Assembly (NCBI GenBank): GCA_000432515.1
Contig: HF996035.1
Span: forward strand, 63,681-127,680
Direction of reading: 5' to 3'
Length of the DNA stretch: 64,000 bases
Origin: Bacteroides sp. CAG:545
Lineage (GTDB): Bacteria > Bacteroidota > Bacteroidia > Bacteroidales > UBA932
Part shown: positions 32,913-40,449 of the stretch, piece after piece
How the letters are laid out: each line of letters opens with the position of its first letter
Numbering within the stretch: the stretch's first letter is position 1
The notes under the pieces: model-generated
Databases searched by the model: none
The model's input: only the letters and a program-made list of their open reading frames with translations
Told to the model about the DNA's origin: nothing
Made by a program: the position numbers and the translations under genes

Positions 32913-33998
32913 ATGACCGACAGACGGCACTTTTTAAAGTCTATGGCAGCGGCAGCATCTACTGCTGCTGTGGCGTCAGTACTTCCGACTGCTTGTGGAA
33001 GTACTGATGACAAGGCGATTGACGGGAGCTTGGCCTCCGGTTCGGGTCTCATTGTCCCGAAAGGGCAGGGCCTTCGTATAACAGGAACATTCCTCGACGA
33101 GATTTCTCATGATATACCTCATCAGAATTGGGGCGAGAAAGAATGGGACAGGGATTTTCGCTATATGAAATCAATCGGCATCGATACGGTGATCTGCATC
33201 CGCTCAGGTTATCGGAAATTCATTACTTATCCGTCTCCGTACCTTTTGAAAAAGGGCTGCTATATGCCGTCGGTGGACCTTATCGACATGTTTCTCCGAC
33301 TTGCGCAGAAATATGGGATGAAATTCTGGTTCGGACTGTATGATTCCGGAAAATATTGGGATACCGGTGACTTGTCATATGAAATAGAAGACAACAAATT
33401 CGTGATTGATGAAGTCTGGGAAAAGTATGGCCGCAAATATGACAGTTTCGGCGGATGGTATATCAGTGGAGAAATCAGTCGTAGAACAAAGGGGGCAATC
33501 GATGCGTTCCATGCTATGGGCAAACAGTGCAAGGAGGTGTCAGGCGGGCTTCCTACCTTCATCTCCCCGTGGATTGACGGTAAGAAGGCCGTGATGGGCA
33601 CTGCTCTCAAGACGCGTGAAGATGCTGTTTCCGTTCAGGAACACGAACGGGAATGGAATGAGATTTTCGACGGAATCCATGATGTGGTGGATGCGTGTGC
33701 ATTCCAGGACGGGCACATTGACTATGATGAGTTGGATGCGTTCTTCTCTGTGAACAAGAAACTTGCGGACAAGTATGGAATGCAGTGCTGGACAAATGCA
33801 GAGACTTTTGACCGTGATATGCCTATCAACTTCTTGCCTATCAAGTTCGACAAGCTTCGCATGAAACTTGAAGCGGCTGCTCGCTGTGGCTATGACAAGG
33901 CGATTACTTTCGAGTTCTCGCATTTCATGTCGCCCCAGTCGGCATATCTTCAGGCCGGTCATTTGTATGACAGATATAAAGAGTACTTCGGAATATGA
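32913..33998 (+). CDS. DUF4434 protein with Tat-like lipoprotein leader, PUL 1
   Basis: A 361-residue protein starting MTDRRHFLKSMAAAASTAAV. The RR-x-F-L-K motif matches a twin-arginine signal, and the following PTACG looks like a loose lipobox, so export in folded form is likely. The mature part is a DUF4434-type barrel: GTFLDEISHDIPHQNWGEKE, WDRDFRYMKSIGIDTVICIR, FGGWYISGEISRR and AITFEFSHFMSP. It is shorter than the first DUF4434 protein of the locus and lacks its Ig-like domain. The start at ATG 32913 lies 8 bp after the epimerase stop. Its stop overlaps the MFS start (ATGA), so translation is coupled. Confidence 0.75.
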   Translation: MTDRRHFLKSMAAAASTAAVASVLPTACGSTDDKAIDGSLASGSGLIVPKGQGLRITGTFLDEISHDIPHQNWGEKEWDRDFRYMKSIGIDTVICIRSGYRKFITYPSPYLLKKGCYMPSVDLIDMFLRLAQKYGMKFWFGLYDSGKYWDTGDLSYEIEDNKFVIDEVWEKYGRKYDSFGGWYISGEISRRTKGAIDAFHAMGKQCKEVSGGLPTFISPWIDGKKAVMGTALKTREDAVSVQEHEREWNEIFDGIHDVVDACAFQDGHIDYDELDAFFSVNKKLADKYGMQCWTNAETFDRDMPINFLPIKFDKLRMKLEAAARCGYDKAITFEFSHFMSPQSAYLQAGHLYDRYKEYFGI

Positions 33999-35410
33999 AA
34001 AAAGAAAACTTCGGATATGTAGTGTTCCTCTCGGTTGTAGCAGCAATCGGAGGAATACTTTTCGGATATGATACTGCAGTGATTTCCGGAACGACATCGA
34101 TTGTCGCTACGCAGTTTGGACTTGATACCATTCAACTCGGATGGTATGTGGGCTGCGCTCTTATCGGGTCGATAGCCGGTGTCGCTTCGGCGGGTGTCAT
34201 AAGTGACCGTTTAGGACGTAAGAAGGCAATGTTGTTTGCTGCATTCATGTTCAGCCTTTCAGCAATCGGTTGCGCGATTTGCGGTTCATTTACGGAACTT
34301 GTCGTTTACCGTATAATCGGAGGTGTGGGTATAGGAGTAGTCTCTATTGTCTCTCCTATCTATATCTCAGAGGTCGCGATGGCAGACAGGCGTGGGGCGC
34401 TTGTGTCTCTTTATCAGCTGGCGATTACCATTGGTTTCCTTTTCGCCTATTTCATAAACTGGTGGATACTTTCAGTGGCTGAAACGGCGGCACTGGACCC
34501 GGCAGCGCGTTTTGTGTCTGATTTTATGAACAGGACAATGGTTGATGAGTATTGGCGAGGAATGCTCGGTTCTGAGACAATACCGGCTCTGCTGTTCTTC
34601 TTCATCATATTCTTGATTCCGGAGAGTCCTCGTTGGCTAATCGTCCATGGAGAAGGGGCTAAGGCGTCATCAGTGCTGCAGAAGATTTATCTTTCTCCTG
34701 ATGAGGCTTCCCGCCAGAAGTCCATTACTGAAGATTCTATAAAGGGTGAGGTTAAAACAGAGTGGAAAGCGCTTCTCTCTCCTGGTATCCTGAAGGCTGT
34801 CCTTATCGGCTCCGCCATTGCAATACTGGGCCAGTTCATGGGAGTCAATGCAGTTCTGTATTATGGCCCTGAAATCTTCAAGGAAGCCGGTCTTTCGTCT
34901 GGAGATGCCTTGTTCTCACAGGTCCTTGTGGGCTTCGTGAATATGGGAACTACAGTCATTGCATTGCTCATTATCGATAAAGTCGGACGAAAGAACCTTG
35001 TTTACTGGGGCGTTTCCGGAATGATACTCTCGCTCTTGATGATAGGATTCTACTTCATCTTCCCTGAGCAGCTTGGCAGTATCTTCATGTTGGTGTTCTT
35101 CCTGTTCTATGTGTTCTGCTGCGCGATTTCCATCTGCGCCGTCGTATTTGTACTCCTGTCGGAAATGTATCCGAACAATGTCCGGGGTATAGCAATGTCA
35201 ATCGCAGGTCTGGCTCTTTGGATAGGCACATACCTCATAGGTCAGCTGACTCCATGGCTTCTTGCCAATGTTCCGCCTTTTGCTCCAGCCGGCACCTTCT
35301 TCCTCTTTGCGCTGATGTGTGTCCCATATCTGCTCATCATGTGGAAGCTTGTCCCAGAGACCACCGGCAAGACGCTCGAGGAAATCGAACGTTACTGGAA
35401 AGAACGCTAA
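33995..35410 (+). CDS. MFS sugar porter, PUL 1
   Basis: A 471-residue inner-membrane proton symporter of the sugar-porter family, with 12 helices. Visible signatures: GGILFGYDTAVISG (helix 1), DRLGRKKAM (loop 2-3), YISEVAMADRRGALVSLYQL (helix 4/5), PESPRWLI (central loop), QFMGVNAVLYYGPEIF (helix 7), DKVGRKNL, and the end PETTGKTLEEIERYW. Residues of the XylE/GlcP type are recognisable. It would import the mono- or disaccharide freed in the periplasm by the locus's enzymes, delivering it to the epimerase. Last gene of PUL 1; no strong terminator seen in the 80 bp that follow. Confidence 0.92.
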   Translation: MKKENFGYVVFLSVVAAIGGILFGYDTAVISGTTSIVATQFGLDTIQLGWYVGCALIGSIAGVASAGVISDRLGRKKAMLFAAFMFSLSAIGCAICGSFTELVVYRIIGGVGIGVVSIVSPIYISEVAMADRRGALVSLYQLAITIGFLFAYFINWWILSVAETAALDPAARFVSDFMNRTMVDEYWRGMLGSETIPALLFFFIIFLIPESPRWLIVHGEGAKASSVLQKIYLSPDEASRQKSITEDSIKGEVKTEWKALLSPGILKAVLIGSAIAILGQFMGVNAVLYYGPEIFKEAGLSSGDALFSQVLVGFVNMGTTVIALLIIDKVGRKNLVYWGVSGMILSLLMIGFYFIFPEQLGSIFMLVFFLFYVFCCAISICAVVFVLLSEMYPNNVRGIAMSIAGLALWIGTYLIGQLTPWLLANVPPFAPAGTFFLFALMCVPYLLIMWKLVPETTGKTLEEIERYWKER

Positions 35411-35492
35411 GCCTTTCTGCTTGTCTCCATCATTTGCGTGCATTTATTTCCCAACCGTTTCTATTCCTGGGAACTATTGACTGAAAATCTAC

Positions 35493-35642
35493 AACTTGTC
35501 CGGAAAGCCCCGCCTTCTACCGGATAAGTTGTTAAAAATAAATAACTTATCCGTGAAACCCCACCTGCTTACGGACAAACTGAGCATTTTGAGTCAACTT
35601 TTTACAGTAATAAGGTCCGTGGAAACCTACCATCTCACGGAC
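35493..35642. repeat. TTGTCCGT palindromic repeat cluster, locus 2
   Basis: Three tandem hairpins of the kind seen at 6897-7073: AACTTGTCCGG (35493)/CCGGATAAGTT (35520), AACTTATCCGT (35544)/ACGGACAAA (35571), and GTCCGTG (35615)/CACGGAC (35636). Loops are 14-16 nt. The rest of 35411-35687 shows no gene. Confidence 0.8.
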
Positions 35643-35687
35643 AAATTGCGCTCAGCGAGGTGGCAATGCCAAGCGGATAAAAGAATG

Positions 35688-36023
35688 TTAGTCAACAGAA
35701 TGATATTCCGCCTGGTTGCCGTTGTCATTCAGGATGGCTGTCCGGTCAGCGTCGGCTGTGCCATATCCGCTGACGTGGCGATGGTATCTCTTGATGGAAA
35801 TGACATCTTCACCAAGCACAGTCTCGATGAATGAGATTGTGCGGATTGTAAAATTGTGAGTGCCGCTCATCCATTTGGATATTTCAGCTTCTTTCTTTCC
35901 TGCCGCCTTTGCGAAATCTGCCTGGCTCCATCTTTTGCGCTGAAGAATTTCCTTTATTCGTCCAGCAATCGCGAAAGACCTCTCACTTTCACGTCTCGCT
36001 TCCTCAGGCACAGCGTTGAGCAT
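35688..36023 (-). CDS. Small XRE-type helix-turn-helix regulator
   Basis: A 111-residue DNA-binding protein. The HTH (about 20-70) reads AGRIKEILQRKRWSQADFAK followed by AAGKKEAEISKWMSGTHNFT. The tail is hydrophilic (residues 80-111). It resembles antitoxins of HigA type, but no toxin gene is beside it. I chose the ATG at 36023 because a terminator of the upstream sialidase-fusion gene lies at 36066-36090, so the longer in-frame start at 36182 would be inside that gene's 3' region. An orphan antitoxin or plain repressor are both possible. Confidence 0.65.
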   Translation of the reverse strand: MLNAVPEEARRESERSFAIAGRIKEILQRKRWSQADFAKAAGKKEAEISKWMSGTHNFTIRTISFIETVLGEDVISIKRYHRHVSGYGTADADRTAILNDNGNQAEYHSVD

Positions 36024-36065
36024 TTCCGCAAAAAGAGGATTGACACATAGCCATGAAAAACAGAC

Positions 36066-36090
36066 AAAAAATCCGGCCGAGACGACCGGA
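36066..36090 (-). terminator. Terminator of the EEP-sialidase-esterase gene
   Basis: On the minus strand TCCGG (36090-36086)..CCGGA (36076-36072) followed by TTTTTT. The stem is short (5 bp) but GC-rich. It lies 100 bp after the stop at 36190. Confidence 0.5.
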
Positions 36091-36189
36091 GAGAGATATA
36101 AAATTGAAATTTTGATGAGTCGGATGCAGAAATTGAAAGGATTTTCTGCTGCTTCGCTCAGATTGAAAACATGAAACGACAATCCCTAA

Positions 36190-39100
36190 TTACTCACCAA
36201 TTTCAATATCGAAAGTAGAGACGGGGAGGCCTGTGGTCCCGGTCAGGTTCGCATCGGTCCAGGGATCCCAGGCATATTTCACCTTCACGATGGCTGTTCT
36301 GCTGTCTGCCTTTGTGTTTTTGCTGTCGGCTGCGGCGTCGGGTCTGCCTGCATCCAGGGAGAGAATCACAGCGTCAGATCCTGAAATCTCCGCCGATGCA
36401 GGGATTTCGCTCCCATCTTCGAGGCAAATCCTGAATCCGCGCACGGGCATTGTGCCCGGGACTGAAATGGGCCTGTCGAAAAGTACGGTGACATTCCCGC
36501 TGTCATTCAGGAAGGCTTTGGTGGCTGCTGGGGCGAGGCATTCGACCTGTTTCCCGTAGTCATTCCTCAGTGCGAGCCTTGCAAGTCGCTCTCCCACAGG
36601 TTTCTTCGCCCTCGGATGCACGTCAGTGGGGTGACCGAGGTCTGAGGAGACTGCCATCCCGCAATGTGGAATCTCCAGCGAGAGCAGCCTCTGGCTGTTG
36701 CGGAACTCCGGCCAAGTCGGACGTTCGATGCTTGAAAGCTGGACAAAGTAGAAAGGCAGGTCGGGATTATCCCAGGTCTGCCTCCAGCAGTCCACAAGGG
36801 TCCTGAAAAGGATTTCGTGCAGTGGGATGTTCTCTGCGTTCGACTCTCCCTGGTACCAGATTGCCCCTTTGATTGGAAATCTCTCCAGTGGACGGATGCC
36901 GTTTTCAAAAAGATATGCCGGCATAAAAGGATGCTGTATATACCCTCCTTTGAAGGATGACATATTCTCCCGGGCTCTTCCCCTTGCCCATTCCATCACG
37001 GATTCATCCTCAAGCCATCCGTCACAGAATCCCGGAAGAACCTTCTCCAGAGCACTGCGGCTGATGAATGACTCGGTGGTCGTCCCGCCAACGGCATTGC
37101 AGATCAGCCCCACAGGTACATTCAGACTATCCCTGAGCATTTTGCCGAAGTAATATCCCACTGCTGAAAATTCCCCGGCAGTCTTCTCTGACGAGCAGTT
37201 CCACCGTGTCCTGTCGTAATACTTTCCCTGTGCAACCTTCTCCGCATCCTCTTCGCTCCAGACCAGCCCCCAGGTTTTCAGATGGCTTTTCATGTCGTAG
37301 AACCTCAGCATCGGGTCAACCAGTCCTTCCTTGCTGAAGGTGTCGGCACCCTTCAACTCAAAAGCCATATTCGACTGCCCGGAGCAGAGCCAGACCTCAC
37401 CGGCTGCCACATCGCTGAAACTCAGGGTGTCCCGTCCGTCAGTTACGGTGAACGGTATTCCTGTCCCGGCCTTGAGTGCCGGCATACGGATCTTCCATGT
37501 TCCATCCTGTGCCGAACGACATTTCCTTGTCGATGGCCCCAGGGTGACCTTCACTTCAAGACCCGGTGCTGTCCTTCCTGAAATTTCAAGAGGTACGTCC
37601 CTCTGGAAAATCATATCGTCGGAGTAGATTTCCCCGACGGACAGCCCTGAGGGAACGGGAATGCTTTTCACAATGTCACTCAGCCTGACCTGCTGGAAGA
37701 CAAGGTGCGAGGTGCTGCCTTCATAGAGGATTCCCACCTTGTCATTCCCGATGGAGGTGAGGCAGGAATATCCCCAGCCTTCCTCCTCGTCCAGAAGCAG
37801 ACAGTCAAGCGGATTCCAGGTCATCCCGGCATCGAGGCTCGCCTTTATGCAGATGTGGTTCCTGCCTTTTCCAGGGGCGGAAACCGGATTTGAAAACAGG
37901 AGGATATCCATTCCGTAGATGTTTTCGGAAGCCGGAATATTCAGCAGCCCCGCCATGCAGACGGGTTCCACGAGGCTTCCTGATGAAGGGTGGGTCTTCC
38001 AGGTTTTCCCCAGGTCATCAGTCACGCAGACGACCCTGCCCTGACGAAGGTCGTTTCTGCAGTTCAGCATCAGTACTCCCGGAGCAATCTCGGCGACCTG
38101 GGCCTCGGTGGTGCGCTCACAGGCTCTGGAGTGGCAGTGCCAGGTTTCGCCCCCGTCTTTGCTGTACATTATTCCTGAGCTTGGAATCCCTTTGCTGTCA
38201 AGGCATTGCATCGGGAAAACCAGAGTCCCGTCCTGCATCGTGATTCCCCGTCCCGGCCCCTGGAGGGTTATCCTCCAATCGGGGCGCTTTACCTGACGGG
38301 TGATGTTGACAGGCTTGCTCCAGGTCTTTCCGTCGTCGGTGCTTTTCACCAGAACCATCTGTCCTGTCGAAATCGGTTCGTAGCCTTCTGAGGCAAATGA
38401 GAATGCGTGCCTGTTGCCAAGGCCGTGCGTCCACAGAGCGCAGACGAAAATCGTTCCTGTGTTGCTGTCCACAAGCACTGAAGGATCTCCGCATCCGTTC
38501 TGTCCCTGCGGAAGTCCTCCCCATTCGCCCATATCGATGATTGTTCGCATCTTCTCCCAGGTCCGTCCCCCGTCGGTACTCCGGCTGGCACCAACGTCAA
38601 TGTTGTCCTGAAGGTCGTTCCCGGAGGTGTGCCTGATGTCGTACACTGCAATCAATGTCCCTTTAGGAGTGGTGACCAGTCCGGGGATTCTGTAGGAGAA
38701 GACATTGTCATCCTTGTAGTTGCGCAGTGCGATTCCGAACCTGTGACCCTCAAGGGAACCTTCGGACACGATTCTGGCCTGACGAAGTAAAGAGCCGCTC
38801 CCGTCCTGCACCGGGCATCTGAGTTCCACGGACTCCACTGCCACCCCGAAAGTCCCGCTCAGGTCCACTTTCCGCGAGTCCACCTCAAGACTCAGGTAAA
38901 AATAATTTCTGTCCCTGACAAGGCTTTTCCCCGGTTTCAGGACGATTCTCCCGTCTTTCCCCGCCTTGCAGGATGCTGTCTGAACAGCAAAGGCAGGATG
39001 TCTCCAGGTGTCCTGCCCCGCGCCGATTCTGCGGAACTGGTCTTTAAGTATGTAGGATGTGGTCCGGGAGTATATTGCAGAACTGGTTCCCGTGTACATC

Positions 39101-40287
39101 AGCCTGGCATTCCGGATGGCCGATGGGTCAATTCCCGAGACGGTGACCCCGACACTCTCCAGTACGTCCTTCCCGGAAAACGACTCCAGGCAGATTTCGC
39201 AGATGATGTTGTGCTCCCGGTCCACTATGGTCGGGATGGAGGGAGTGAGGATTCGTGCCACTGGGGCGAACTCGAATGTGGTGAGGACTGCCTTGTGGTC
39301 CGTCGGCCACTTGCCTGTCACGGGGATGATGTCAGAATGATTCTCCTCCATGGTCCTTTTTCCCCGGACAATCGAACCTGCAGGTCCGAATACCTTGCTG
39401 TCCACAGGTTTGAGGGACCCTTCCCCGTAGTAATAGATGAAATCGATTCTGTCCCTCTCGTCGCTTTCATGGGCCCAGGTCAGTTTCATAGGGTTACAGT
39501 CGGAGTTGTCGCTCGGGAAGGTGAAGCCCGGGGAGGACACAGGGTCAGGATTCACCACCCGGAAGGAATCCTCAAAACCGCCTTCGTAAAGCATTGTGGA
39601 GCAATCCCAAGGGATGACTGCTCCATTGTGGTCCCAAAGGGAGGCTGTCTGCGCGGTCCAGTCCAGATGCGACGGCTCATTGAAATCCCCTGCCAGAATC
39701 ACGTCGATGCCCTCGTCGATGTCGGCTCTGCTGAGCCTGATGAAATCCCTGATGGTGTCGTCCCTCCCGGAAGCCCGGTTCATTTCCAGAATCTTCTCCA
39801 CTGAGGTTTCGGGAGCAGGTAACTTCTTCCAGGTGTTCCCGTCGTACCCCCTCGGATAGTAGCAGGCATAGTTCGTATAGTCCAGATGAGCGGAATATAG
39901 TGCCACCGGATGCCCTCCGGCATTGATTCTGACTCTCTGAACGGACCCGCAGCCTTCCCATTTCCTCCCGTCCTGCGCGAGTGGGAACCTGCTGATGACT
40001 CCGCTGTCACAGGTGGTGTCCTCTCCGTAGAATGTCACGCCCCTCAGGGCGAGAGCCTCAATCAGTCGAGGAATGAACCTCCGGCCTCCGTAATTCCTTA
40101 TTTCCTGCATAAAGACCACATCGGCCCCGCTTTCGATGATATTGTCCACAAGAGCGTCAAATCCTCCCGGGACGCACGTACCTTCCTGCCAGACGTTGAT
40201 TTGAAGTACTCCGATTCTGTCCTCTCCCTTGGCAAGTAGGGAGAACAGGATGAGAAGGATGACGGTTATCAGTTTTATACGTTTCAT
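36190..40287 (-). CDS. Secreted three-enzyme fusion: EEP hydrolase, GH33 sialidase, sialate O-acetylesterase
   Basis: A 1365-residue exported protein (leader MKRIKLITVILLILFSLLAK). Residues about 24-345 form an endonuclease/exonuclease/phosphatase domain with all metal and catalytic motifs: LQINVW, FMQEI (Glu), YSAHLDY, AGDFNEP, DRIDFIY, PTDHKAV. Residues about 345-500 resemble the sialidase N-terminal BNR-associated domain. Residues about 510-870 are a GH33 sialidase with RIPGLV, Asp boxes (STDGGRTW, STDDGKTW, SKDGGETW), the acid in NIDVGASRS, the Glu in TEAQVAE, Arg in LNCRND and GRNHICI, and the Tyr in GWGYSCLT. Residues about 880-1270 are an SGNH sialate 9-O-acetylesterase with the Ser of GQSNM (about 970) and the His of DVHPRAKKPVGE (about 1224). 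It would deacetylate and release sialic acid. The EEP target is unknown. Divergent from the PUL 2 regulator. Confidence 0.9.
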   Translation of the reverse strand: MKRIKLITVILLILFSLLAKGEDRIGVLQINVWQEGTCVPGGFDALVDNIIESGADVVFMQEIRNYGGRRFIPRLIEALALRGVTFYGEDTTCDSGVISRFPLAQDGRKWEGCGSVQRVRINAGGHPVALYSAHLDYTNYACYYPRGYDGNTWKKLPAPETSVEKILEMNRASGRDDTIRDFIRLSRADIDEGIDVILAGDFNEPSHLDWTAQTASLWDHNGAVIPWDCSTMLYEGGFEDSFRVVNPDPVSSPGFTFPSDNSDCNPMKLTWAHESDERDRIDFIYYYGEGSLKPVDSKVFGPAGSIVRGKRTMEENHSDIIPVTGKWPTDHKAVLTTFEFAPVARILTPSIPTIVDREHNIICEICLESFSGKDVLESVGVTVSGIDPSAIRNARLMYTGTSSAIYSRTTSYILKDQFRRIGAGQDTWRHPAFAVQTASCKAGKDGRIVLKPGKSLVRDRNYFYLSLEVDSRKVDLSGTFGVAVESVELRCPVQDGSGSLLRQARIVSEGSLEGHRFGIALRNYKDDNVFSYRIPGLVTTPKGTLIAVYDIRHTSGNDLQDNIDVGASRSTDGGRTWEKMRTIIDMGEWGGLPQGQNGCGDPSVLVDSNTGTIFVCALWTHGLGNRHAFSFASEGYEPISTGQMVLVKSTDDGKTWSKPVNITRQVKRPDWRITLQGPGRGITMQDGTLVFPMQCLDSKGIPSSGIMYSKDGGETWHCHSRACERTTEAQVAEIAPGVLMLNCRNDLRQGRVVCVTDDLGKTWKTHPSSGSLVEPVCMAGLLNIPASENIYGMDILLFSNPVSAPGKGRNHICIKASLDAGMTWNPLDCLLLDEEEGWGYSCLTSIGNDKVGILYEGSTSHLVFQQVRLSDIVKSIPVPSGLSVGEIYSDDMIFQRDVPLEISGRTAPGLEVKVTLGPSTRKCRSAQDGTWKIRMPALKAGTGIPFTVTDGRDTLSFSDVAAGEVWLCSGQSNMAFELKGADTFSKEGLVDPMLRFYDMKSHLKTWGLVWSEEDAEKVAQGKYYDRTRWNCSSEKTAGEFSAVGYYFGKMLRDSLNVPVGLICNAVGGTTTESFISRSALEKVLPGFCDGWLEDESVMEWARGRARENMSSFKGGYIQHPFMPAYLFENGIRPLERFPIKGAIWYQGESNAENIPLHEILFRTLVDCWRQTWDNPDLPFYFVQLSSIERPTWPEFRNSQRLLSLEIPHCGMAVSSDLGHPTDVHPRAKKPVGERLARLALRNDYGKQVECLAPAATKAFLNDSGNVTVLFDRPISVPGTMPVRGFRICLEDGSEIPASAEISGSDAVILSLDAGRPDAAADSKNTKADSRTAIVKVKYAWDPWTDANLTGTTGLPVSTFDIEIGE

Positions 40288-40305
40288 AAGAGATGAATTA
40301 TTTAG

Positions 40306-40339
40306 ATGACAAAAATTCAGAATGACAAAAATACTGAAT
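40306..40339. promoter_or_regulatory. Direct repeat in the divergent sialidase/regulator region
   Basis: ATGACAAAAAT occurs at 40306-40316 and 40322-40332, spaced 16 bp. An inverted pair ATTCAG (40315-40320)/CTGAAT (40334-40339) overlaps it. On the minus strand the second copy includes TATTTTTG (40333-40326), a fit to a -7 element for the sialidase-fusion gene. Tandem direct repeats suit AraC-type binding. Confidence 0.45.
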
Positions 40340-40449
40340 TATGCTGTGTTTCCATTTGGCTCACGGAACAAAAGGAGATATTTCGGAAAATTTTCTACCT
40401 TAGCCGATTAAAAACGGAATATTTTTATAGAAACACGCTTCCTCTGCTT

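Noticed and set aside
38998..39804. 268-codon plus-strand frame within the sialidase fusion
   Set aside because: The minus-strand frame carries the EEP and sialidase motifs here; the plus frame has no homology-like pattern.
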